Source: Enterococcus_C asini_A (lineage in GTDB: Bacteria > Bacillota > Bacilli > Lactobacillales > Enterococcaceae). Taken from it: a stretch of 64,000 bases of DNA. Below are positions 57,727-64,000 of this stretch, in pieces; within the stretch, counting starts at the first letter, position 1; every line of letters begins with the position of its first letter. The notes beneath the pieces were generated by a model. The model ran no database searches and had not been told where the DNA came from. It saw only the letters and a program-made list of their open reading frames with translations. Made by a program: the position numbers and the translations under genes. The stretch is from assembly GCF_031928785.1 (NCBI RefSeq), contig NZ_JARQAL010000007.1, one strand, 5' to 3'.

Positions 57727-59391
57727 TTAGAATAAGCCTACTGCATTACCGACCTCATCTACATCCATTTTTAGCGCAGCTGGTTTTTTCGGTAATCCCG
57801 GCATCGTCATGACATCCCCAGTTAGTGCCACAATAAAGCCGGCCCCTAATTTAGGCACCAATTCTCGAATAGTAATTACAAAATCATTAGGAGCACCCAA
57901 TGCAGTGGGGTCATCAGAGAAAGAATACTGGGTTTTTGCCATACATACCGGCAAATGATCCCAACCTTCTTTAGCAAATGTTCGCAATTGGGTCTGAGCT
58001 TTTTTCTCAAAATGAACCTCCGCTCCGTGGTAAATTTTTTGAACGACTTGACGGATTTTTGATTCTAAACTATCACTCATTTGATATAACGTTTGGAAAT
58101 CATGCTCTTGCGCTGCTGCGTTAATCACAGCTTTGGCCAATTCTTCTCCTCCGGCTCCTCCATTTGCCCATACGGAAGCACGTTTGACAACGACCCCTTG
58201 GTCCGTACACAAGCTTTCCAATTGAGCAAATTCAGCTTCGGTATCTGTGACGAATTCATTAATGGCAACTACTACAGGTACACCATAACCTTGCATATTT
58301 TCAATATGACGCTTCAAGTTTTGATAACCAGTTTTCACGGCTGCTACATTTTCTTCTGCCAGCTGATCTTTGGCAACTCCTCCGTGCATCTTTAAAGCCC
58401 GAATAGTTGCCACTATCACTACTACATCTGGGGCTTTTCCAAGATGGGGTACTTTGATATCCAAAAACTTCTCTGCGCCCAAATCGGCACCAAAGCCCGC
58501 TTCAGTAACAGCATAATCCCCTAACTGCAAGGCCAAGCGAGAAGCCATAATGGAATTACAACCATGGGCGATATTAGCAAATGGGCCACCATGAACAAAG
58601 GCTGGTGTTCCTTCAATTGTCTGGACCAAATTAGGTTTTAAAGCATCCTTTAATAATAAAGCCAAAGCACCTTGAACTTGCAAATCCCGAACATAGACTG
58701 GTTCTCGATTAAAAGTATAGCCCACAACAATATTGCCTAAACGTTCTTTAAGATTGTCAATATCTGTAGCCAAGCACAAAATTGCCATAATTTCACTAGC
58801 TACTGTAATATCAAATCCATCTTGCCGGGGAACTCCTTGAATGGGTCCTCCTAAACCAACGATCACTTGACGTAATTCCCGATCGTTTAAATCTACCACC
58901 CGTTTCCAAATAATTCTCCGGGCATCGATATTTAGTTCATTGCCTTGATGAATATGATTGTCCAAAAGAGCTGCTAAGGCGTTATTAGCAGTGGTAATCG
59001 CATGCATATCGCCGGTAAAGTGCAAGTTAATATCTTCCATTGGCAACACTTGTGCGTAGCCGCCTCCAGTAGCCCCCCCTTTAATCCCCATAACGGGACC
59101 TAAAGAGGGTTCTCGCAAGGCAATTACCGTTTGTTTGCCAATTCGGTTTAAAGCATCTGCCAAACCGATAGTAATAGTAGATTTTCCTTCACCTGCTGGC
59201 GTAGGATTAATGGAAGTTACTAAAACCAATTTCCCGAATTCTTTTTTAGCTAAATCTTGAATTTTTGCCATTTCAATTTTAGCTTTGTATTTACCATATA
59301 GTTCTAAATCATCTGCGACTAACCCGACCTTAGCAGCAACTTCCGTAATCGGTTTTATCGTCGCTTGTTGTGCAATTTCAATGTCTGTCAT
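57727..59391 (-). CDS. fhs: Formate-tetrahydrofolate ligase
   Basis: Fhs makes 10-formyl-THF from formate, THF and ATP. The 554-residue protein has the ATP loop TPAGEGKSTITIGLADAL (about 63-80), LREPSLGPVMGIKGGATGGGYAQVLPMEDINLHFTGD, and FDITVASEIMAILCLATD. The C-terminus ends PGLPKKPAALKMDVDEVGNAVGLF, as in intact enzymes. It appears monocistronic. A long inverted repeat lies in its 5' region. Confidence 0.96.
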   Translation of the reverse strand: MTDIEIAQQATIKPITEVAAKVGLVADDLELYGKYKAKIEMAKIQDLAKKEFGKLVLVTSINPTPAGEGKSTITIGLADALNRIGKQTVIALREPSLGPVMGIKGGATGGGYAQVLPMEDINLHFTGDMHAITTANNALAALLDNHIHQGNELNIDARRIIWKRVVDLNDRELRQVIVGLGGPIQGVPRQDGFDITVASEIMAILCLATDIDNLKERLGNIVVGYTFNREPVYVRDLQVQGALALLLKDALKPNLVQTIEGTPAFVHGGPFANIAHGCNSIMASRLALQLGDYAVTEAGFGADLGAEKFLDIKVPHLGKAPDVVVIVATIRALKMHGGVAKDQLAEENVAAVKTGYQNLKRHIENMQGYGVPVVVAINEFVTDTEAEFAQLESLCTDQGVVVKRASVWANGGAGGEELAKAVINAAAQEHDFQTLYQMSDSLESKIRQVVQKIYHGAEVHFEKKAQTQLRTFAKEGWDHLPVCMAKTQYSFSDDPTALGAPNDFVITIRELVPKLGAGFIVALTGDVMTMPGLPKKPAALKMDVDEVGNAVGLF

Positions 59392-59462
59392 TTCCCCAAA
59401 CCCCTTTAAAATTCCCCATACCTATCCCGAATTGACAGCTAGCAATTCACGAACATTAATTG

Positions 59463-59498
59463 ATAATAGAGATATATTTGTTAAGTTATCTCTATTAT
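59463..59498. repeat. Perfect 12-bp inverted repeat upstream of fhs
   Basis: ATAATAGAGATA (59463-59474) and TATCTCTATTAT (59487-59498) flank a 12-nt spacer. A minus-strand TATAAT (59495-59500) overlaps the upstream arm, so the repeat could be an operator over the promoter or a hairpin at the 5' end of the mRNA. There is no T-run after it. Confidence 0.55.
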
Positions 59499-59551
59499 AA
59501 CGATTTCTTTGAAAAAAACCATGATTTTCAGATTGTTTTTTCAAACTTCTT

Positions 59552-59959
59552 TTAATTAACTGCTGAACTTTCATTTTTACTAGTCCGCACATCTTTTATT
59601 TTTACTACTACCCGAAATTGCCGTTCCGGGTGATTTTCCAAATTTGCCATTTGAATTTTCGCTTCAAAAAGCTCGTGATGGCCAAAGTATAAGAATGTAC
59701 TGAATAAGGTGTTTTTCCCTTGTGGAATGTAGCCAAGCTTGCTTTGTCCATAATAAATGGCCACAGCTTCAGGATCATGGGGATTGTCCGGTTCTACTAC
59801 TAGATTCACCCTTTGCCCCAATTTCAACTCTTCAATTACATCTAGTCCATCATAGTAGGCGAATCCCGCAATATGAAAATCCATAAAATGACGACTAGGT
59901 TCATAGCGCTGTTTTCGTAATCCAGCAAAAAAATTGTTTTCTTCATACTCTTCTTTCAT
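59552..59959 (-). CDS. HIRAN domain protein
   Basis: The 135-residue protein has a HIRAN-like core (about 28-105): FHIAGFAYYDGLDVIEELKLGQRVNLVVEPDNPHDPEAVAIYYGQSKLGYIPQGKN. HIRAN domains bind DNA 3' ends in Rad5/HLTF helicases, and stand-alone bacterial forms are uncharacterised. No helicase is fused or adjacent. It lies between fhs and the adhesin, with its own ribosome site. Confidence 0.8.
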   Translation of the reverse strand: MKEEYEENNFFAGLRKQRYEPSRHFMDFHIAGFAYYDGLDVIEELKLGQRVNLVVEPDNPHDPEAVAIYYGQSKLGYIPQGKNTLFSTFLYFGHHELFEAKIQMANLENHPERQFRVVVKIKDVRTSKNESSAVN

Positions 59960-60026
59960 TCTTATCCCCTCCAGTTTTCGCTAATTCTATTGTCCCAAGA
60001 GAAGTTATTTTTGTCAATTTCACGTC

Positions 60027-60071
60027 AAAAAGCTAATCCCTTCTCCCAAAAGTTGGGTAGGAATTAGCTAA
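60027..60071 (-). terminator. Terminator of the adhesin gene
   Basis: On the minus strand GCTAATTCC and GGGATTAGC (around plus 60060-60068 and 60032-60040), with an inner CCCAACTTTTGGG, form a long stem followed by TTTTTGACG. It lies just after the adhesin stop. Confidence 0.75.
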
Positions 60072-60075
60072 TCTT

Positions 60076-63000
60076 TTATTTTGAATCATTCAAGCAACTT
60101 AAGTAGTAGCACCCCACTAACAGAGCGACCACGCCTAAACCAAGATATGAATACTGTTTACCTGTACCACCGGTTTTCGGTAACGTCTGGACTAAAGTTT
60201 GCTGGATTCTTAATTGGAGGTGGTTAGCCTCTTCTTGTTTTAATGAAAGCTGAAACTGCCCATCAGGAATTTTCTCATTCCCATAGTACAACTGGACATT
60301 TCCTGTTTCATCAAGCATGACTTTAAATATGCTATTTAATCTAAGATATCCTCTAGGAGCTGAAACTTGTTTCATAAAATAGATTTTTCCTGGTTGCAGC
60401 AAATCTGCTCCTTCCCCATCAAATGTTACCTGTCCTTCTTGATCACTAATTCCACTAGCGTAAATAGGAGCATGGTTGTTTAAAGCTGGATCCTGTTCAA
60501 AAAGAGCAAATTCAGAACCGCTTATCGCTACCATTTGTTTATTCTGGACTAATAAAGTAAACAAAAAGGGTTTTAGTCTATTTTCAATTGGCGGTAATAA
60601 AATAAGAAGTTCTTTTTCACTTACCACAGGTTCAAGTATTTCTGATTGATAACTAATATGACCACTAGGAGTAATTTCTAGCTCTCCAAGAATATCACTA
60701 CTTGTCACAGGCTGAAATCCAGAAGCTGGTTGTTTCTCCAATAGTTGATAGGAATCTGCTTTGAGTCCTGTTAATTCGTGAATCCCTTTTTCATTTATTG
60801 ACTCAATGAGTGACAAACTTAACTCCGATGTTTTTGAATATAGTAGATATTGTGCTCCTGTTATCCGCTTAGTTCCAGAGATATTCTCTACTTTAAGACA
60901 CACTGGTTTTAGCTCTTTTTCTATTACTAGAAGTGGCGTCTTGCCAACATATACCTCGCCAGCATTCGTTATTTGAATAGATAATGGCTCCAATGGTTTA
61001 AATAGTTCTGAGCTCTGAATTTCTTTTAACCAATAGATTCCCGGCCTAACATCCACAAAAGAAAAACACCCTTCTTCCGTGGAAATACTCGATTCATAAA
61101 GAGGTTCCTCTGCTTGCGACTCTTGAAATATGCCAAATTGAGCCTTTGATAAACCACTATTCGTATCTTTTATTTGCAATTTTAATTCCAGATTCACCTG
61201 GGATAGTTTAGTATCTCTGATTGCAGGTATTGGATAATAATAACACTCCTCATTTGGTCCTGCTCTGTTATTTATCAAGCATGTTGGTTTACTAGTTGGA
61301 TAGAATTTTCCATCTTGATAGGCTTCTTTTAATGAAATTTCATAGGTTAGACGAAAGCCTAATCGGCCTTGTGGTATTTTGCCTAAACTTATATTTTCCA
61401 ACAAAATTTCTTCATCCTTTACCACTGGATGAAAATTGAATTCAGGAATTTGAATATCAGTAAATAAAATATTTTCTTCATCAATGAGAACCGGCGTAAT
61501 GCTAACCGATTCCTGATGCAAGGAAATAAAAGGACTCATGGGAACCTGTAAATTGGCTTTTTGAATTGTAGTGGTTTTTGCTTCTTGCGCTATTGAATCA
61601 ACCACATGAGGTATTTCACCCATTACATAACGGCCCTCAGATCCTAAACTCGCCACCAAAGCATCTGGTTGCTCATTTTCATGAAAACCAAACGAATACC
61701 ATTTCACATTAGGGTTTTGATTTTTCCGAATTTCAAGAAAGTCTTGTGTTGCTTCCATCTCCTCTGCAGTAGACACTTGACCGTTTCCAATAAAACGATT
61801 TGATTCTTCAATATGTAAAGATTTATACGATGATAATTCTGGATTAAAAGAAAGCTTTTTTAAAGATTCTACAACAGATAATAACGCTCCGTTTTGTTCG
61901 TAGTAATCCATTGTAGGCGCTAAATTGGGAGAGCCATTGGTTATAGAACAAACAATTTTAGCAGCATTTTTACGATTCGAACTTGTCTCAGGTCTGTTTA
62001 GCAGGTAAAGCGCCGCATCTATTGCTAAAAAAGTAGGTACTCCTAGAGACTCAGCCGGATTTGCTGACAAAACAGTCCGATCCAAAATGCGCTTCGTATT
62101 ATTGGAAAAGAAATCATCATGAGTGTAGTTTTCAATGTTTCCTTTCAGCTCGTCTTTCATGGGGCGATGATTCATAATTGTCAAATTAACGGTAGGTTCT
62201 TCTTCGCTTTCTACAAAAAAATCAACAATTCCCACATGCACATCAAGCCCAGTGTTCATCATAGACTCCACAAATTCTCTAACCTTCACTTTCAATTGTT
62301 CCCAATAGCTTTGGTCGTTTTCCTGAGTTTGCATATTTGCGGATCGATCTAACAACAAAACGATGTCAAGAGGAGTTGACTCTACTTCATCACCTATAGT
62401 ATCTAGGGTAACTTGGAATCTTTTTGGGTTGTCTTCAAGCAACTTGACTGACTTTTTTGTATGAATGCCACTGTCAAACTCGTGATAACCTGTATCAAAG
62501 CCAGAGTAAGCAGAGTTGGCTAACGTATAACGATCAATCAAATCAGATTCACTTTTTCGGCTGTAATCGTAATTTTTTATGTATTCATTTTCCACCAAGC
62601 CACCGCCTAAAAACTGCTGAGTATTATGAGTAGGAAATCTACTGTGATCATCAATTACAGTATAGGCAAAAGGGTCTATAGTTAGCTGATGTGATGCAAT
62701 CTTTTCAAATTGCTCACCAAATACAACTGATTCGCTCTTTGGAAGCTCTTCTATAACTGCTGTTTGCAAATTTGTTTTCGTTGACATCTCGTTATTTTCA
62801 GAAACAGAATTATCCCTAGTTTTTGAAGTTGTATTTGTTTTTACCACTAACTCATAAGGGCCCCCTGCTTCATTTAGCACATTCTTTTCCACTAGTTGAT
62901 TTTCATCAACGGATACTATTCGATCCATTTGAAAAGAAACAATCAAAGAATTTTCAGTTGTTGGCGTTGCTAGTTGAACAATTCCCTGTCCATCAGTCGA

Positions 63001-63333
63001 GAAGTCATCCTGTTCCCACCATCCAGTTTCTGTTTCTCTATGCCAGTTAGTCTGACTATCGTGAATTTGAGAATTTTGATTCGAAATATGCATTTTGAGA
63101 ACTTGCTGACTAGCTTCAGGAGCTTGACTCACATATCTAAAAAACCAGGTAATCATCTTATTACCAGGATCAATCTCTTGAAAACTAGTGATTGTTAAAC
63201 CTTCACTACTCAAAAGAAGTTCTTCTTTAATTGTATCAGTCTCTGCAAAACAAAAAGGAAGCAAGGCAGACAGATATGAAACAAGCAGGAGTATCAATAA
63301 AGCAACTCGAATAAAACAGTTGCGTATTTTCAT
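60076..63333 (-). CDS. LPxTG-anchored VWA/SpaA surface adhesin, pilus-tip-like
   Basis: The 1085-residue protein has a signal peptide (1-30, ending FCFA), an N-terminal region (about 35-300) and a von Willebrand A domain (about 320-600). Its MIDAS reads DRSAN (D329-S331-N333), with Asn for the usual second Ser. SpaA/Cna-B-like repeats follow (about 715-1030; SGLSKAQFGIFQ, ITGAQYLLYSK, ISGSEFALFEQ). The sorting signal is LPKTG at 1051-1055, then a hydrophobic stretch and positive tail. The plan matches pilus tip adhesins such as EbpA or RrgA. No sortase or pilin genes are in the window. Codon use is more A/T-rich than its neighbours. AGGAGG precedes the ATG. Confidence 0.88.
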   Translation of the reverse strand: MKIRNCFIRVALLILLLVSYLSALLPFCFAETDTIKEELLLSSEGLTITSFQEIDPGNKMITWFFRYVSQAPEASQQVLKMHISNQNSQIHDSQTNWHRETETGWWEQDDFSTDGQGIVQLATPTTENSLIVSFQMDRIVSVDENQLVEKNVLNEAGGPYELVVKTNTTSKTRDNSVSENNEMSTKTNLQTAVIEELPKSESVVFGEQFEKIASHQLTIDPFAYTVIDDHSRFPTHNTQQFLGGGLVENEYIKNYDYSRKSESDLIDRYTLANSAYSGFDTGYHEFDSGIHTKKSVKLLEDNPKRFQVTLDTIGDEVESTPLDIVLLLDRSANMQTQENDQSYWEQLKVKVREFVESMMNTGLDVHVGIVDFFVESEEEPTVNLTIMNHRPMKDELKGNIENYTHDDFFSNNTKRILDRTVLSANPAESLGVPTFLAIDAALYLLNRPETSSNRKNAAKIVCSITNGSPNLAPTMDYYEQNGALLSVVESLKKLSFNPELSSYKSLHIEESNRFIGNGQVSTAEEMEATQDFLEIRKNQNPNVKWYSFGFHENEQPDALVASLGSEGRYVMGEIPHVVDSIAQEAKTTTIQKANLQVPMSPFISLHQESVSITPVLIDEENILFTDIQIPEFNFHPVVKDEEILLENISLGKIPQGRLGFRLTYEISLKEAYQDGKFYPTSKPTCLINNRAGPNEECYYYPIPAIRDTKLSQVNLELKLQIKDTNSGLSKAQFGIFQESQAEEPLYESSISTEEGCFSFVDVRPGIYWLKEIQSSELFKPLEPLSIQITNAGEVYVGKTPLLVIEKELKPVCLKVENISGTKRITGAQYLLYSKTSELSLSLIESINEKGIHELTGLKADSYQLLEKQPASGFQPVTSSDILGELEITPSGHISYQSEILEPVVSEKELLILLPPIENRLKPFLFTLLVQNKQMVAISGSEFALFEQDPALNNHAPIYASGISDQEGQVTFDGEGADLLQPGKIYFMKQVSAPRGYLRLNSIFKVMLDETGNVQLYYGNEKIPDGQFQLSLKQEEANHLQLRIQQTLVQTLPKTGGTGKQYSYLGLGVVALLVGCYYLSCLNDSK

Positions 63334-63764
63334 TATCTAGCCTCCTATCTTTAAGTAAACTCTTGGCTAACATTCCAAAATATAATTTCTATTTAATTGT
63401 ATCTGGAAAATATTGAGTAGGCAAATCCAGCTGCTAAGTGCTACGTCAGCAATTGGATATCGCAATTCTGTCTTTTTAATTTATTTTATCCCCTTTATTA
63501 TCATTTATTTCATTTTTCTAATGTATTTTAATCTATGGCTATTTAACTCTAAAAATCAATATTAGAAAATAAAATTCTTGATATTGACTGAGATCCCGCA
63601 AACTTTGTTCTGTGATAATCGGTTGTCCTATAATTAAGCTTCCAAAACCATACGACCATAACTAAAGCTTCCTTTAATAATAGAAAAAGGGAATCTCAAG
63701 GCCTTTCCTAAAGTACGATTTGACCAAAACTATACCAATTGACAAAGAGCACATTCGAGTACAC
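63334..63764. other. A/T-rich intergenic region between the adhesin and the rRNA operon
   Basis: No gene was found here. The adhesin promoter should lie in 63345-63420; a TATATT is visible on the minus strand but no clear -35. On the plus strand TTGTTC, 18 nt and TATAAT (about 63608-63637) resemble a promoter facing the rRNA operon, with no ORF behind it. AAGCTTCC occurs twice nearby. Confidence 0.4.
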
Positions 63765-63794
63765 AAAAAAAAACCGCTATGATAACATAACGGT
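63765..63794 (-). terminator. rRNA operon terminator
   Basis: On the minus strand ACCGTTATG and CATAGCGGT (plus 63786-63794 and 63773-63781) form a stem followed by nine T's (63765-63773). It ends the rRNA transcript directly after 5S, with no tRNA genes between. Confidence 0.9.
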
Positions 63795-63799
63795 CAAAC

Positions 63800-63915
63800 G
63801 CGTGGCGACGTCCTACTCTCACAAAGGGAAACCCTTCACTACAATCAGCGCTAAGAAGCTTAACTTCTGTGTTCGGCAAGGTTACAGGTGTATCCTTCTC
63901 GCTATCGCCACCACA
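63800..63915 (-). rRNA. rrf: 5S ribosomal RNA
   Basis: The 116-nt minus-strand sequence begins TGTGGTGGCGATAGCGAGAA and ends GTAGGACGTCGCCACGC, which pair as helix I. Internal blocks CCGAACACAGAAGTTAAGC and GGGTTTCCCTTTGTGAGAGT match enterococcal 5S RNA closely. The loop around CCTGTAACCTTGCC differs slightly from the usual CCTGTTCCCATGCC. Confidence 0.97.
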
Positions 63916-63992
63916 CTATTTAGTTGAGTAAACTTTGTTCACTCAAAACTGGAGTTGAAATACGTCTTCCAAACTAGTTCCACACTTCTTTT

Positions 63993-64000
63993 GGTTAAGT
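63993..64000 (-). rRNA. rrl: 3' end of 23S ribosomal RNA (partial)
   Basis: The minus strand enters the window with ACTTAACC, the conserved 3' end of 23S rRNA that pairs with its GGTTAAGT 5' end. The 77-nt stretch 63916-63992 is the 23S-5S spacer. Only the last bases are inside the window. Confidence 0.65.

Noticed and set aside
59401..59520. Tetrahydrofolate or purine riboswitch upstream of fhs
   Set aside because: The leader is too short and none of the conserved core segments of those riboswitches is visible; only an inverted repeat is present.
63916..63992. tRNA gene between 23S and 5S or after 5S
   Set aside because: The 77-nt spacer and the region after 5S show no cloverleaf or T-loop GTTCGAATC; a terminator directly follows 5S.
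1..64000. Insertion sequences, prophage genes or CRISPR arrays
   Set aside because: No transposase, integrase, phage structural gene, or regularly spaced direct repeats were seen on either strand.

Overview
The window reads as chromosomal DNA of a low-GC Gram-positive coccus of the Enterococcaceae (Enterococcus or a close relative such as Vagococcus). The grounds are a 5S rRNA very close to the enterococcal one, strong AGGAGG ribosome binding sites, a psr-type LytR gene next to an aroE-to-pheA operon, a pyrR-uraA-pyrB-pyrC-carA-carB-pyrK-pyrD-pyrF-pyrE operon, and a PanG-type ketopantoate reductase beside panBCD. The genus is inference; no 16S sequence is present. No insertion sequence, prophage, CRISPR array or tRNA gene was seen.

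Layout. 1-2.1 kb: an ECF-like sigma factor with a membrane partner, then a MazEF-type toxin-antitoxin pair. 2.3-4.9 kb: HAD phosphatase and a first ABC-F protein behind a leader terminator. 4.9-8 kb: the plus-strand pantothenate operon panG-panB-panC-panD. 8-11.2 kb: an AI-2E family permease and a second ABC-F protein behind a leader with a 27-codon upstream ORF. 11.2-14.8 kb: a heterodimeric ABC exporter. 15-20.1 kb: an AAA-VWA protein with a small partner, DegV, and an LCP (Psr) protein. 20.2-28.5 kb: the aromatic amino acid operon (aroE, DAHP synthase, aroB, aroC, tyrA, aroA, aroK, pheA). 28.6-31.5 kb: the trpXYZ-type ABC transporter. 32.3-40 kb: siroheme synthesis (cobA, hemC, a LysR regulator, sirB, sirC, hemD) downstream of the anaerobic sulfite reductase operon asrABC. 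40.4-42.6 kb, plus strand: a DUF1622-like membrane protein and RqcH. 42.6-55.1 kb: the complete pyrimidine operon, ending with an alpha-carbonic anhydrase gene. 55.1-60 kb: an rluD-lspA-CBS operon, fhs and a HIRAN protein. 60-63.4 kb: a large LPxTG adhesin. 63.8-64 kb: 5S rRNA and the last bases of 23S rRNA.

How it works together. The window is rich in RNA-level attenuation. The aro operon leader encodes an 18-residue peptide with Tyr-Tyr-Phe-Ser-Tyr-Phe codons. The trpX leader encodes a 16-residue peptide with two Trp codons. Both stop codons abut a set of mutually exclusive hairpins (A:B, B:C, C:D) that end in a terminator, and the two leaders share recognisable sequence. This suggests one family of leader-peptide attenuators tuned to different aromatic amino acids. 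Both ABC-F genes have terminators in their leaders with small ORFs. The pyr operon has a standard PyrR attenuator. The asr promoter region carries alternating GTTAT/ATAAC repeats that fit a LysR-type operator, and a LysR gene sits inside the siroheme operon that supplies the AsrC cofactor.
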